From positions 439 through 26,013 of the forward strand of contig MKSH01000253.1 in the NCBI GenBank assembly GCA_001898095.1: a stretch of 25,575 nucleotides of DNA, given 5' to 3'. The notes below the pieces were generated by a model that saw only the letters and a list, made by a program, of their open reading frames with translations, made no database searches and had not been told where the DNA came from. Below, piece after piece: positions 1 through 8,796 of this stretch. Origin of the DNA: Solirubrobacterales bacterium 70-9 (GTDB taxonomy: Bacteria > Actinomycetota > Thermoleophilia > Solirubrobacterales > 70-9). The first letter of the stretch is position 1; each line of letters begins with the position of its first letter. The position numbers and the translations under genes are program-made.

Positions 1-1147
1 CACCTGGGTCGAGCCCCAACATCGTCCTGCCCAGAAGCTCGGTACGTGCCTCGAGATTGAGGACGAAATGGCTCGACAGGATCTCGACATCTCGTAGGGC
101 GCGCTGCAGCGGGTCGTCCAGAAAGTGGGCGCTGGCGCCGCTTGCGGCCGAAATGGTTCGGATGACCTGCTTGCTTTGATCGACGGCAAGTGCAACCGTG
201 GCCGTCAGGCGAGCGCGATCCTCGACCGTCGCGCTGTTCCGCAGGTCCATGGCCTCGGTCGCCACGGACCTCAAGAGTTGCTCGGCCTGCCCGGCTTCGA
301 GATCAGCCTTTGCCAGGGTCATGTGTGCGCTGGCCTTGTCGCGCTGAAGCGTGCCGCCGAACATGACTCGGGACTGGATGCGCTCGTGAAATTGGCGTAC
401 CGCCGCTCGCGCCTGGCCGACTGCCGGAGCGCCGACACCGAGGATGATGCACAACAAGAACGGGGTACGGTAGAGCGGCGTGTCGTGGACGGGTGAGCCG
501 ATACCTTCGGCAAGAGGGGCGACAGTGAGGGTTCGCTCAAACGGTATGAATGCGCCGTCGATGATGATGTCGTTGCTTCCCGTGGCACACATGCCGTCGG
601 TGAACCAAACATCCTCTACGGTCACTTCGCTTCGAGGGACGGCGACGAGCATGAGCTCGGGTGGACCTGCTGGGTTCGGGCGGAGCGCGCCACACAGGAT
701 CCAGTCGGGTGAGTGCGTGACGCCAGTCGCCCATTGCCAGCGTCCCGAGAGGAGATATCCGCCTTTGGTCGGCTCTGCCATGCCGGACGGCTTCAACGGA
801 GCGGGCGCTAGTACGCACGAAGTCGCCTCATAGAGCTCGTTCTGGAACTCGATCGGAAACTGACAGAGCATCCAGTTGTGGACGATGAAAAACGACGTCA
901 ACCACGATATCGAGGCGTCGACGGCGGCCAGGGTCAGCCCAACTTCGAGAAAGGTGTCGATGTCGAGTTCGAGACCCCCATGGGCCTCGGGGACCATAAG
1001 TTCGAAGATCCGGGCATCGCTCAGTGCGTCGATCACCTCGTCCGCGGGGCGACGCTGTCGCTCGGCTTCCGGTGCATGTTCGGCGATCAGCGGGGCGAGG
1101 GTCTGAGCAGATGCGATCAGCTCGTCGCTGGAGATTGCAGTAGGCAT
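1..1147 (-). CDS. Group D flavin-dependent monooxygenase (acyl-CoA dehydrogenase fold), 3' end cut by window
   Basis: Reading leftward from ATG 1147, the frame stays open to base 1, giving about 382 residues with no stop inside the window. The protein begins MPTAISSDELIASAQTLAPL and carries SGRWQWATG followed by THSDWILCGA, the middle-domain signature of the HsaA/HpaB-C2/DszC-like monooxygenases. These have the acyl-CoA dehydrogenase fold but use reduced flavin and O2 to hydroxylate a substrate. The C-terminal part reads RTMLGLDPG, close to the usual end of this family (about 390-400 aa), so only a few residues should be missing. The start is supported by AAGGAG about 5 bases upstream. It follows the SnoaL-like gene by 8 bases, so the two are one operon. 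No flavin reductase is visible; it would have to lie left of base 1 or elsewhere. An ordinary acyl-CoA dehydrogenase is less likely. Substrate unknown; aromatic or steroid-like is plausible. Confidence 0.85.
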   Translation of the reverse strand, partial: MPTAISSDELIASAQTLAPLIAEHAPEAERQRRPADEVIDALSDARIFELMVPEAHGGLELDIDTFLEVGLTLAAVDASISWLTSFFIVHNWMLCQFPIEFQNELYEATSCVLAPAPLKPSGMAEPTKGGYLLSGRWQWATGVTHSPDWILCGALRPNPAGPPELMLVAVPRSEVTVEDVWFTDGMCATGSNDIIIDGAFIPFERTLTVAPLAEGIGSPVHDTPLYRTPFLLCIILGVGAPAVGQARAAVRQFHERIQSRVMFGGTLQRDKASAHMTLAKADLEAGQAEQLLRSVATEAMDLRNSATVEDRARLTATVALAVDQSKQVIRTISAASGASAHFLDDPLQRALRDVEILSSHFVLNLEARTELLGRTMLGLDPG

Positions 1148-1155
1148 TTCGCTCC

Positions 1156-1638
1156 TTATCGTTGCGGTGGCGTCTGAACGAAGTCCGGAGCGCGGCCGTC
1201 ACTCCACCGGCCGCTTAGCTCCATGCGGGACAGGCGCCAGCCGACCTCGGTTCGCACGGCCTGGAAGCGGTAGACAGATCCGACGACCCAGTAGTCCGTG
1301 GGATCGTCGGCCGAGTAGGTGCTCCACCAGACGAGGTTGGCTCGCATCGTGGCACGATCGGCGTCGAGGTCGAGGACGACGACGTTGGCAATGAGGTGCT
1401 GGACCGAGTCAAAGTTTTCCGGCATGTCGCCGGCGAACGCGATCAGCGCGTCGAGGCTGTCGAGATGGGCGCCCCCGAAGTCGGGAAAGTCGGCGACGAC
1501 GTCGGCGGTGAAAACGGAGTCGAGCTCCGCGAACCTGCCTTCGTCGAGCAGCATGCCGAGTCTGCTCGGCAGATCTGCGAGTTGCTGGCGGTCGACAAGT
1601 TCGCCGAGTCGCCGCTGAGCATCGGCTAAGTCGGTCAT
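1156..1638 (-). CDS. SnoaL/NTF2-like protein
   Basis: 160 residues starting MTDLADAQRRLGELVDRQQL. The start at 1638 is chosen over the longer frame (to 1707) because AGGAGG sits 4 bases before it. The pattern is that of the SnoaL_4/NTF2-like fold: an N-terminal helix ending in LLDEGRFAELDSVFTADVVADFP, a hydrophobic strand NVVVLDLDADRATMRANLVWW, and a late YWVVGSVYRFQAVRTEVGWRLSRMELSGRW segment. Such small cone-shaped proteins act as cyclases, isomerases, dehydratases or hydroxylation partners; family membership does not fix the reaction. It is the first gene of the leftward operon with the flavin monooxygenase 8 bases downstream, suggesting it acts on the same substrate or product. It lies under the divergent operator region at 1732-1771. 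Confidence 0.82.
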   Translation of the reverse strand: MTDLADAQRRLGELVDRQQLADLPSRLGMLLDEGRFAELDSVFTADVVADFPDFGGAHLDSLDALIAFAGDMPENFDSVQHLIANVVVLDLDADRATMRANLVWWSTYSADDPTDYWVVGSVYRFQAVRTEVGWRLSRMELSGRWSDGRAPDFVQTPPQR

Positions 1639-1731
1639 GTGTCCTCCTGTTGGGATCGACATCGGGGCAATGCGCCGTGCCTCTGTAGGGATCTTGCGAG
1701 CAGGCACTGCCGACTTGCGCGATCACTCAAT

Positions 1732-1771
1732 CGATACTACGGTTTCGTAATTCGACACTACAGTTTCGTAA
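1732..1771. promoter_or_regulatory. Tandem operator pair in divergent promoter region
   Basis: Two 19-base copies (1732-1750 and 1753-1771) match at 17 of 19 positions and are spaced 21 bases apart, two helical turns. Each contains a short palindrome: TACG-GTTT-CGTA at 1738-1749 and TACA-GTTT-CGTA at 1759-1770. This size and symmetry fit a TetR-family dimer site. It lies between the leftward SnoaL/monooxygenase operon and the rightward SDR-SDR-TetR operon, so the TetR at 3413-4045 is the natural candidate to bind it. Binding is inferred. Confidence 0.7.
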
Positions 1772-1830
1772 GGCAGTCGTCAAGAGCGGACATCGAGAGA
1801 CGTGCGTCAACGCAACCGGAGGAGACAAAG

Positions 1831-2574
1831 ATGAGTAGAGGAGCGCGTACCGCCATCGTCACGGGAGCGGCGCAGGGCATCGGCCGCGCCTTCGCGGAGC
1901 GTCTCGCCGCCGACGGCCTGACCGTCGTCGCGGTCGACCTGGTCGCCTGCGACGAGACGGTCGCGGCGATCCAGAACGACTCCGGTGAGGCGCACGGAAT
2001 CGAGTGCGACGTTGCCGACGAGGCGGCCGTCGCGTCGTTGCGCGATGAGGTCGGCGAGCGCTTCGCCGGCGCCGACATCCTCGTCAACAACGCGATGGGT
2101 TACGCGGCGGGGCCGATCGAGGACACGAGCCTGACCGACTGGCGTCGGGTGATGGCGATCGGGCTCGATGCGCTCTTCCTGACCAGCCGCGCGTTCGTCC
2201 CCGGCATGCGCGAACGAGGCTGGGGACGGATCGTCAACATGACCTCCAACACGATCGGCCTGACGCTGAAGGACGTGCCGATACTTCCCTACGTCACCGC
2301 CAAGGGGGGCGTCGTCGGGTTTACGCGAGCGCTCGCAACCGAGGTCGGCCCGCACGGAATCACGGTCAACTGCATCGCGCCCGGCCTCACGAAGACGCCG
2401 TCGACCGAAGTCGCACTGCCAGGGCTCTTCGAGGCGATGGCAGCGCGGCAGGCGATCCCTCGGCCCGAGGTGCCGGCCGACCTCGTTGGAACGCTCAGCT
2501 TTCTGGTGTCTGAAGACGCCTCATTTCTCACCGGCCAGACGCTGGTCGTCGACGGCGGGCTGGTCCGTGTCTGA
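1831..2574 (+). CDS. SDR-family NAD(P)-dependent oxidoreductase
   Basis: 247 residues, a classical short-chain dehydrogenase. TGAAQGIG at residues 11-18 is the cofactor glycine motif, DILVNNA follows with Met where Gly is usual, NMTS carries the catalytic Ser, and YVTAK supplies the catalytic Tyr and Lys. The C-terminus FLTGQTLVVDGG is typical of FabG-like members. The start at 1831 has GGAGG about 8 bases upstream. It should oxidise or reduce a hydroxyl/keto group; the substrate is not readable. First gene of the rightward operon. The next gene starts about 20 bases after its stop. Confidence 0.9.
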   Translation: MSRGARTAIVTGAAQGIGRAFAERLAADGLTVVAVDLVACDETVAAIQNDSGEAHGIECDVADEAAVASLRDEVGERFAGADILVNNAMGYAAGPIEDTSLTDWRRVMAIGLDALFLTSRAFVPGMRERGWGRIVNMTSNTIGLTLKDVPILPYVTAKGGVVGFTRALATEVGPHGITVNCIAPGLTKTPSTEVALPGLFEAMAARQAIPRPEVPADLVGTLSFLVSEDASFLTGQTLVVDGGLVRV

Positions 2575-2593
2575 CCGGAACTCGGAGGGAAAG

Positions 2594-3394
2594 TTGATCG
2601 CGTCAGAGGGCAAGGGGCGGCTGCTCGGCAAGGTGGCGTTCATCTCGGGCATCGGCCGTGGAATCGGGCGAACTGCCGCACAGCTGTTTGCCGCCGAGGG
2701 CGCGACCGTGTTCGGCTGCGACGTCGACGTGACCACGGCCGAGGAGACCGTGTCGCTGGTCCGTGACGCCGGTGGCACGATCACTTGCCTCGCGCCAGTC
2801 GACCTCGGCCAATCCGAAGGCGCGCGCGCCTGGATCGACGCCGGAATCGCCGAGCACGGTCGACTCGACATCCTCTACAACAACGCCGGGTCTGCTCGGT
2901 TCGGCCCGATCGAAGCCGTGACGGACGAGGATTGGCGATTCACCCTCCGGAACGAGCTCGATCTGGTGATGTGGACGACGCGGGCTGCCTGGCCGCACCT
3001 GGCCGCACGCGGCGGCTCAGCAGTAGTCAACGTGGGCTCGATCTCGGCGATCCGCGGCCACGTCCTGATGGGCCAGTCTGCACACAGTGCGACGAAGGGC
3101 GCGCTCGTGGCACTGACGGTCCAGCACGCGGCGGAGGGGTCGCCTCATCGTATTCGCGTCAACGCGGTCAGCCCTGGCCCGATCGAGACCCCTGCCCTAC
3201 GAGGCCTGATCGGGGACGACGCGGTCGAGGTGCCGATCCCTCTGGGTCGACCGGGGCGGCCCGAGGACGTCGTGCGTGCCGCGTTGTTTCTCACCTCCGA
3301 CGATGCCGAATGGATCACCGGCGTCAACCTCGTGGTCGACGGCGGATTCAGCGTCATCCAAGGCGCGCAGACCGTCGCGGTCGCCGCTCGGTAG
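2594..3394 (+). CDS. SDR-family protein with His in place of the catalytic Tyr
   Basis: 266 residues if started at TTG 2594, which has GGAGGG 4 bases upstream. A GTG at 2567 is in frame and would overlap the previous gene but has no ribosome site. Cofactor motif SGIGRGIG (residues 18-25), NNAG, VGSIS with the usual Ser at about 151, and WITGVNLVVDGGF near the C-terminus all mark a classical SDR. The active-site YxxxK is HSATK (His164 to Lys168), read directly from codon CAC at 3083-3085. Either His serves as the acid/base group or catalysis is altered. Sits between the first SDR and TetR, all probably co-transcribed. Confidence 0.87.
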   Translation: MIASEGKGRLLGKVAFISGIGRGIGRTAAQLFAAEGATVFGCDVDVTTAEETVSLVRDAGGTITCLAPVDLGQSEGARAWIDAGIAEHGRLDILYNNAGSARFGPIEAVTDEDWRFTLRNELDLVMWTTRAAWPHLAARGGSAVVNVGSISAIRGHVLMGQSAHSATKGALVALTVQHAAEGSPHRIRVNAVSPGPIETPALRGLIGDDAVEVPIPLGRPGRPEDVVRAALFLTSDDAEWITGVNLVVDGGFSVIQGAQTVAVAAR

Positions 3395-3412
3395 CAAACT
3401 AGGATGATCGGA

Positions 3413-4045
3413 ATGGTAGCTTCGGCAAGCGGCTCCGAAGACGCTCGTGACGACCGTTCAGGCAGCCCGACCGGCAGTCCGTTGCGCGGCGTCGCTCGCG
3501 AGCGCGCAATCCTCAAGGCGGCGGTCGAGCTCGTATCCGAGGTTGGCTACGAGAACGTGACGATGGACATGATCGGTGTCAGAGCGAAAGCGTCAAAGGC
3601 GACCATGTATCGGAGATGGCCGGACAAGGCAGTGCTGCTTGCGACCGCACTCAAACGCCACGCCAAGCGCCCCGCGCTCCGTCTCAAGAGCTCCGACTCG
3701 CTTCGTGGCGACCTGCTCGCGACCGTCGCCAACATGTCCCAGATCATCTCTGCCGACAACGGTCCCACGCTTGCCGGCTTCGTCCAGGCGATCGGCACAG
3801 ATGCAGAGCTACGAGGAATGATCCGCACGCAGATCGAGCAAGAAGCCGAGACCGGCGCAGCCGTACTCGCCGAAAGGGCAAGCGCGCGCGGCGAACCTGT
3901 CAGGAGCAATACAGAGCACATCTTTGAACTCGCCGTCGGCGCGCTGCTCTCACGCGCACTGCTCTACGGCGCAGGGCGAGACGAGAAATACGAGGAGTAC
4001 CTCGTCGACGAGGTCCTCCTTCCGCTATTTCGTCTGGTCACCTGA
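3413..4045 (+). CDS. TetR/AcrR-family transcriptional regulator
   Basis: 210 residues from ATG 3413, preferred because AGGA sits 8 bases upstream; ATG 3404 is in frame and would add three residues but has a poorly placed site. After a low-complexity Ser/Gly/Asp leader comes the TetR N-terminal domain: RERAILKAAVELVSEVGYENVTMDMIGVRAKASKATMYRRWPDKAVLL, with the helix-turn-helix around KASKATMYRRW. The C-terminal half is helical and is likely the ligand-binding and dimer domain. It follows the second SDR by about 18 bases. It is the obvious candidate to bind the tandem palindromes at 1732-1771 and so control both divergent operons. The inducer is unknown, likely the substrate of the monooxygenase/SDR module. 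Confidence 0.9.
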   Translation: MVASASGSEDARDDRSGSPTGSPLRGVARERAILKAAVELVSEVGYENVTMDMIGVRAKASKATMYRRWPDKAVLLATALKRHAKRPALRLKSSDSLRGDLLATVANMSQIISADNGPTLAGFVQAIGTDAELRGMIRTQIEQEAETGAAVLAERASARGEPVRSNTEHIFELAVGALLSRALLYGAGRDEKYEEYLVDEVLLPLFRLVT

Positions 4046-4057
4046 CCGCCCCGCACG

Positions 4058-4210
4058 ATGCTGCGACAAACTCCACACCGCCAGGCGGTCGACCCGGATC
4101 ACCCCGGGGCGGCAGACCTGCACCGACGACAGATCGCTGCGATGGCCCGGATCATCCGCCGCGCCGCCGCGATGATCGAGCAAGGAGAAGCCCAAGGGGC
4201 CGGCGGATGA
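4058..4210 (+). CDS. Small ORF, 50 aa, unknown
   Basis: An ATG 12 bases after the TetR stop opens a 50-residue frame containing LHRRQIAAMARIIRRAAAMI, an amphipathic, Arg/Ala-rich helix. No ribosome site is clear and no family is recognised. It could be a remnant or chance ORF in the seam between the lower-GC left module and the ligase cluster. Confidence 0.22.
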   Translation: MLRQTPHRQAVDPDHPGAADLHRRQIAAMARIIRRAAAMIEQGEAQGAGG

Positions 4211-4249
4211 GCTGCGGCGCCCCGCCCGGGTCGTCCTGATCCATCCCTT

Positions 4250-4408
4250 TCAAGCGTCCTCGGTGGGCTCCAGCGCCAGGCTCCACTGCCGGGATACGGC
4301 GAGAAGCCGCTCAGGGGCCGGATCGGTCAACTCGAAGCGGAAGGCTCGCGTCCCGGGGATCTCGTGGCGGCCACAGCCTGCCCAGGCGCCACGAGGCGCC
4401 CTGGACAT
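4250..4408 (-). CDS. Small ORF coupled to acyl-CoA ligase, 52 aa, unknown
   Basis: The stop of the upstream ligase and this ATG overlap as TGATG (4406-4410), the usual sign of translational coupling. The 52-residue product has a plausible coding composition in its second half, TRAFRFELTDPAPERLLAVS then RQWSLALEPTEDA, with a single Cys near residue 12. No family is recognised. It could be a small accessory protein or the tail of a decayed gene. An inverted repeat lies inside it. Confidence 0.4.
   Translation of the reverse strand: MSRAPRGAWAGCGRHEIPGTRAFRFELTDPAPERLLAVSRQWSLALEPTEDA
4382..4404. repeat. Hairpin-forming inverted repeat near the ligase 3' end
   Basis: GGCGCC-ACGA-GGCGCC (4385-4400) is a perfect 6-base stem with a 4-base loop, extended imperfectly to CCAGGCGCC / GGCGCCCTGG. 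There is no T-run on either side, so it is not a classical intrinsic terminator. It lies a few bases after the ligase stop and within the first codons of the coupled small ORF. Confidence 0.45.
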
Positions 4409-5967
4409 CAACGCTCGCGCTCGCGCAACTCGATCCGCCGGATCTTCCCGGTCAGGGTCTTCGGCAGCGAATCGACGAACTCGACCCGGCGCGGGTAGGC
4501 GTAGGCCGAGAGGCGCTCGCGCACGAACGCCTTCAACTCCTCGGCCAGATCCTCGCGCGGCTCCTGGCCCTCGTTGAGGACGACGAAGGCCTTGACCACC
4601 GAGCCGCGGCGCTCATCGGGCGAGGCGACTGCGGCCGCCTCGGCCACCGCCGGGTGCTCGAGGCAGATCGACTCGACCTCGAAGGGACCGATCCGGTAGC
4701 CGGCGGCGATGATCACGTCGTCGGCGCGGCCCTCGTACCAGACGTAGCCGTCCTCGTCGATGCTGGCGGCGTCCTTGGAGTGGAACCACTCGCCGCCAAA
4801 GGCCTCCTCGGAGGCCTCGGGCTGGTTCCAGTAGCCGAGTGGATAGTGCGGATTGGAGCGCGCCCGCAGGCAGATCTCGCCGCGCTCGCCCTGTGCCACC
4901 GGGTTCTCGTCCTCGTCGAGGATCGCCACATCCCAGCCGGGCATCGGCTTGCCCATCGAGCCCTCGCGCACCTCCATCCAAGGGAAGTTGCCGCAGAGGG
5001 GATAGGACTCGGTCAGCCCGTAGTAGTCGAGGACGGTGACGCCGTACTGGTCCCTGAACCAGCGGATCGCCTCGGGATTCAGGGGCTCGCCGGCGCTGCA
5101 GACAACCCGGAAGCGCTGCGGGTAGCGCTCCCTGGCGTCGGAGATCGCCATCATCGAGCGGATCGCGGTCGGGGTGGCGAAGACGTTCGAGGCCTCGCGG
5201 CGGGAGAGGAAGTCGAGCTGCTTGTGAGGGTCGAAGCCACCCTCGCGCTGGTAGACGAGCTGGATCGCGCCGAGCCGCCAGGGACCGAGCAGCGGCGCGA
5301 TTCCCGCCGCCCAGGCCCACTCCCCCATGCCGTGGAAGCGCTCGCCCTCCTCGACCTCGTGGCAGAGCTCGAACTCGTTGTGGGCGAGGACGTAGCGGTG
5401 GGCATGGACGATGCCCTTGGCCAGGCCGGTGGTGCCGGAGGTGTAGTAGAGCTGGGCCGGGTCCTCCGAGGAGGTGGCGGCGGTCGCGGCGCGGTCAGAC
5501 TCGCCGGCCAGCAACGAGGGCTCGAGGACGACCAGCCGCGGGCCCTCGACGCCCTCGAAGCGCGGCGCGTTCGCGGCGTCGGTGACCAACACCTTCGGCT
5601 CGGAGTCCCGCAGCCGGTGGGCGATCCCCTCGTCGCCGTAGAGGACCGACATCGAGAGCAGGATCGCGCCCAGCTTCCAGGTGCCGAAGAAGAGCGCCGC
5701 GGCCTCCGGCGTCGGCGGCAGCACCACCGCCACCCGGTCGCCCTTCCCCACGCCGAGCCCGGCGAGCAGGTTCGCGGCCTGGCTCGAGAGCGCCTGCAGC
5801 TCGCCCCAGTAGACCTCGCGGACCGCCCCTTCGTGATGCTCGTGGACCATCGCCAGGGCACCGGGGTCGCGGGCGTCGCAGACGTCGGCGGCGATGTTGT
5901 AGGTGGCCGGCACCTGCCAGCGATAGCCCCGGCGGACGACCTCGTAGCTGCGCCCGGAACCGTTCAC
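4408..5967 (-). CDS. AMP-forming acyl-CoA synthetase (ACSM/medium-chain type)
   Basis: 519 residues with a GTG start at 5967 that overlaps the upstream ligase stop by 4 bases (GTGA). ANL-superfamily motifs occur in order: [12 protein letters not shown] (residues 174-185, phosphate loop), YYGLTES, EWFHSKD in place of the usual xx[23 protein letters not shown] (hinge), and [10 protein letters not shown] with the adenylation Lys at 508. The [11 protein letters not shown] form and the N-terminal YNIAADVCD are typical of acetyl-CoA-synthetase-like medium-chain and aromatic acid ligases. It should convert a carboxylic acid, ATP and CoA to acyl-CoA, AMP and PPi in the cytoplasm. Chain length or ring preference cannot be read. 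Second gene of the operon transcribed leftward from the 7.65 kb operator. Confidence 0.93.
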   Translation of the reverse strand: MNGSGRSYEVVRRGYRWQVPATYNIAADVCDARDPGALAMVHEHHEGAVREVYWGELQALSSQAANLLAGLGVGKGDRVAVVLPPTPEAAALFFGTWKLGAILLSMSVLYGDEGIAHRLRDSEPKVLVTDAANAPRFEGVEGPRLVVLEPSLLAGESDRAATAATSSEDPAQLYYTSGTTGLAKGIVHAHRYVLAHNEFELCHEVEEGERFHGMGEWAWAAGIAPLLGPWRLGAIQLVYQREGGFDPHKQLDFLSRREASNVFATPTAIRSMMAISDARERYPQRFRVVCSAGEPLNPEAIRWFRDQYGVTVLDYYGLTESYPLCGNFPWMEVREGSMGKPMPGWDVAILDEDENPVAQGERGEICLRARSNPHYPLGYWNQPEASEEAFGGEWFHSKDAASIDEDGYVWYEGRADDVIIAAGYRIGPFEVESICLEHPAVAEAAAVASPDERRGSVVKAFVVLNEGQEPREDLAEELKAFVRERLSAYAYPRRVEFVDSLPKTLTGKIRRIELRERER

Positions 5968-7601
5968 GCGGTCTCCGCGATCTGGTCGGCGAGACCGAGC
6001 TCGGCAATCGCCACTTCGCGCATCCTGAACTTCTGGACCTTGCCCGTGACCGTCATCGGGAACTCCTCGACGAATTTGACGTAGCGGGGGATTTTGTAGT
6101 GGGCGATGCGCCCCCGACAGTAGTCGGTTACCGCCTCCGTATCCAACGAAGCGCCACCGCGAACCACGATCCAGGCCATCAGCTCCTCCCCGTAGCGACG
6201 GTCGGGAACGCCGATCACCTGGACGTCGCGAATGTCGGGATGCGTGTAGAGGAACTCCTCGATCTCGCGGGGGTAGACGTTCTCTCCGCCGCGGATGATC
6301 ATGTCCTTGCTGCGGCCGATGATGTTGACGTAGCCGTCCCCATCCATCGTCGCCAGGTCACCGGTGTGCATCCACCCTTCGGCGTCGATCACCTCTGCCG
6401 TGCGCGCCGGGTCCTCCCAGTAACCGAGCATGACGCCGTAGCCCCGGGTGCATAGTTCGCCGTCCTCCCCGCGTTCGACGACCTGGTTGGAGCCGCGCTC
6501 GACGATCCTGATCTCGACGTGGGGATGGACCCTGCCCACGGTCCCGACCCGCTTCTCGAGCGGATCGTCCTGGGCGGTCTGGGTGGAGACCGGCGAGGTC
6601 TCGGTCATCCCGTAACAGATCGTCACCCCCGACATGTTCATCTCGGTCACGACCCGTCGCATCACCTCGACCGGGCAGGGCGAACCGGCCATGATCCCGG
6701 TCCGCAGGGACGCGAGGTCGTACTCCTCGAAGCTCGGGTCATCGAGCATCGCGATGAACATCGTCGGTACGCCGTAGAGCGACGTGCAGCGCTCCTCCGC
6801 CGTGGCGGCCAGGGCGGCCTGCGGGTCGAAGGCCTCGCCGGGCACGACGATGCAGGCGCCGTGGCTGGTACAGGCGAGGTTGCCGAGGACCATCCCGAAG
6901 CAGTGGTAGAAGGGCACCGGGATGCAGACCCGGTCGGACTCCTCGTAGCCGCAGCCCGCGCCGGTGAACCAGCCGTTGTTGAGGATGTTGCGGTGGCTCA
7001 GGGTCGCGCCCTTCGGCGACCCGGTCGTCCCGCTGGTGAACTGGATGTTGATCGGGTCCCCCGGGTCGACGCCTGCCGCCCGCGCCGCGAGTTCCCCGTC
7101 CGAGACTCCGTCGCCGGCGGCGAGCAACTGCGGCCAATCGGGCGTGTCGAGCCAGGCGACCAGCTCTAGCTGGGGGAGCTCGGACCGCATGCTCTCCAGC
7201 ATCTGCACGTAGCTCGAGCCCTTGAACTCGCGCGCGGCGACCAGGGCCCGACAAGCCGACTGACCCAACGCGTGGGCGAGCTCGGTCGTCCGGTAGGCCG
7301 GGTTCAGGTTGACCAGGACGACCCCGATCTTCGCCGTCGCGTACTGGATCAGGACCCACTCGGCGCGGTTCGGGGCCCAGATCCCGAGCCGGTCGCCCGC
7401 CTCCAGCCCGCGGGCGATCAGGCCACGGGCGACGCGGTCGACCTCGCGCTGCAGCTCGCCGTAGGTCAGCCGCACGCCTTGCGAGCGGACGACGAGCGCT
7501 TCCCGCTCGGGCCAGCGGGCGGCCGTCCGCTCGAAGTTGGCACCGATCGTCTCCTCCAGCAGCGGCTGCTCGGTCGGGCCGGCGCCCTGGCTCTGCGCCA
7601 T
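5964..7601 (-). CDS. AMP-forming fatty/aromatic acyl-CoA ligase (ACSF2/FadD-like)
   Basis: 545 residues from ATG 7601 ([10 protein letters not shown]). This start is chosen over the longer frame to 7688 because GGGAGG precedes it at good spacing and the longer frame would run through the operator. Motifs: [11 protein letters not shown] (188-198), [50 protein letters not shown], and [15 protein letters not shown] with the catalytic Lys at 521. All key residues are present, so it should be active. The substrate is probably a medium-chain or branched/aromatic acid. It is the first gene of the leftward operon, with the second ligase coupled by a 4-base overlap. Two different ligases side by side suggest two acids made from one parent compound. 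Confidence 0.93.
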   Translation of the reverse strand: MAQSQGAGPTEQPLLEETIGANFERTAARWPEREALVVRSQGVRLTYGELQREVDRVARGLIARGLEAGDRLGIWAPNRAEWVLIQYATAKIGVVLVNLNPAYRTTELAHALGQSACRALVAAREFKGSSYVQMLESMRSELPQLELVAWLDTPDWPQLLAAGDGVSDGELAARAAGVDPGDPINIQFTSGTTGSPKGATLSHRNILNNGWFTGAGCGYEESDRVCIPVPFYHCFGMVLGNLACTSHGACIVVPGEAFDPQAALAATAEERCTSLYGVPTMFIAMLDDPSFEEYDLASLRTGIMAGSPCPVEVMRRVVTEMNMSGVTICYGMTETSPVSTQTAQDDPLEKRVGTVGRVHPHVEIRIVERGSNQVVERGEDGELCTRGYGVMLGYWEDPARTAEVIDAEGWMHTGDLATMDGDGYVNIIGRSKDMIIRGGENVYPREIEEFLYTHPDIRDVQVIGVPDRRYGEELMAWIVVRGGASLDTEAVTDYCRGRIAHYKIPRYVKFVEEFPMTVTGKVQKFRMREVAIAELGLADQIAETA

Positions 7602-7645
7602 CACCACCCTCCCGGTGCAGTCACGGCAACTTGCGCGGCTCCGGT

Positions 7646-7668
7646 CATAACTGGTACAACCGTACCAC
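7646..7668. promoter_or_regulatory. TetR-type operator, copy 1 (divergent ligase/hydrolase promoter)
   Basis: GGTAC-AACC-GTACC at 7653-7666 is a perfect 5-base inverted repeat with a 4-base spacer. The surrounding 23 bases match 19715-19737 (opposite strand) at 22 of 23 positions, including a flanking TTATG that could be part of a -10 element for leftward transcription. It lies between the ligase operon and the hydrolase/PaaK-like genes. Confidence 0.78.
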
Positions 7669-7705
7669 ATTGACTTTGACCCGCACAACCGAAGGGACCA
7701 ACTGA

Positions 7706-8788
7706 ATGAGCGCCGAACGCACCGCGATGACCGTCCTCGGCCCGCTCCCGGCGGAGGATCTCGGCCAGGTGTCGATCCACGAGCACGTGCTCGTGGACGC
7801 CCGCAACTACGTAAGCGAGAAAGCCGGCGAGGAGGGTCCTTCGCTGTGGCCGTTGGAGCTCGGCAAGAGCGGGCGGCTGCGCCGCGTCTTCACCTTCAAC
7901 GCCGAGAACCTGCTGATGGACGACGTCGACCTGCTGGTCGCCGAACTCGCCGCCTTGCGGGCGGCCGGCGGCACCACCATCGTCGACATGAGCACCGATG
8001 GCCTACGTCTCGACGTCGAAGCACTGGCCGACATCTCCCGCCGCAGCGGCGTCAACATCGTCCTCGGCACCGGCCTCTACATCACGCCGACCCGGCCCGA
8101 GCGCTACCGCGGCGTGGAAGAGCGCGCTCTGGCCGCCTGGATGACGAGCGAGATCATGGACGGGATCGAGGGCACCGGGATCCGCGCCGGTCATATCGGC
8201 GAGATCGGGATCACCGAGCTCGACGAGGAAGACCGCACGCTCCTTAAGGCGGCGGCACGGGCGGCCGCCGAGACCGGCGCCACGATCAGCATCCACCCCG
8301 GTTTCTCCCCTGGCAAAGACGGCCGCGCCATCGCCGACGTCCTCGAGGATGCCGGCGCCGGTCCCGACCAGGTCGTGATGGGGCATGGCGACGCCTTCGT
8401 CGTCGAGCACGACCTCGGCAAGCTGATCGAGGATCCCGGTCGGCCCTCGGTCCAGCTCGACTACCACCGGGAGCTGTTGCAGCGCGGCTACAACATCTCC
8501 TTCGACTGTTTCGGCCACGACTGGTCGATGGAGGACATCGACTGGATGCTGGAGACCGACTGGCATCGCCTGGTCGCGGTGGCGACGTTGGTCACCGAGG
8601 GCTACGCCTCGCAGCTGGTGCTGGGATGCGACATCTTCGCCCACAGCCTGATGAAGCAAGGCGGAGGCGCCGGCTACGGGCGGGTCCTCGAGTGGGTGGT
8701 GCCGGCGCTGCTGCGCCACGGCGCCTCCGAGGAGGACGTGCGGAAGATGACGGTCGAGAACCCCGCCCGTCTCCTCGGCGTCTTTTAG
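7706..8788 (+). CDS. Phosphotriesterase-family metal-dependent hydrolase (PHP type)
   Basis: 360 residues, amidohydrolase-superfamily barrel. Metal ligands are readable: IHEH (His25, His27), GEIG (Glu166), ISIHPG (His197), VMGHGD (His227) and GCDIF (Asp309). The bridging ligand is Glu rather than carboxylated Lys, as in E. coli PHP and unlike true phosphotriesterase. The natural job is therefore probably lactone, ester or similar hydrolysis rather than organophosphate cleavage. AAGGGA lies about 10 bases upstream of ATG 7706. The PaaK-like gene begins 8 bases after its stop. Diverges from the acyl-CoA ligases under a shared operator. One reading is that it releases a carboxylic acid that the ligases then activate. 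Confidence 0.88.
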   Translation: MSAERTAMTVLGPLPAEDLGQVSIHEHVLVDARNYVSEKAGEEGPSLWPLELGKSGRLRRVFTFNAENLLMDDVDLLVAELAALRAAGGTTIVDMSTDGLRLDVEALADISRRSGVNIVLGTGLYITPTRPERYRGVEERALAAWMTSEIMDGIEGTGIRAGHIGEIGITELDEEDRTLLKAAARAAAETGATISIHPGFSPGKDGRAIADVLEDAGAGPDQVVMGHGDAFVVEHDLGKLIEDPGRPSVQLDYHRELLQRGYNISFDCFGHDWSMEDIDWMLETDWHRLVAVATLVTEGYASQLVLGCDIFAHSLMKQGGGAGYGRVLEWVVPALLRHGASEEDVRKMTVENPARLLGVF

Positions 8789-8796
8789 ACACGCGC

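Noticed and set aside
4046..4410. Insertion sequence at the seam
   Set aside because: No transposase fragment, terminal inverted repeats or target duplication could be seen.
4654..6084. Long plus-strand open frame (476 aa) opposite the acyl-CoA ligases
   Set aside because: It mirrors a clear ligase gene on the other strand; composition is Gly/Ala/Val/Arg/Asp-rich with no recognisable motifs. High GC makes long antisense frames common.
7706..8788. Organophosphate-degrading phosphotriesterase
   Set aside because: The bridging Lys is Glu166, as in PHP-type homologues, so true phosphotriesterase function is not supported.
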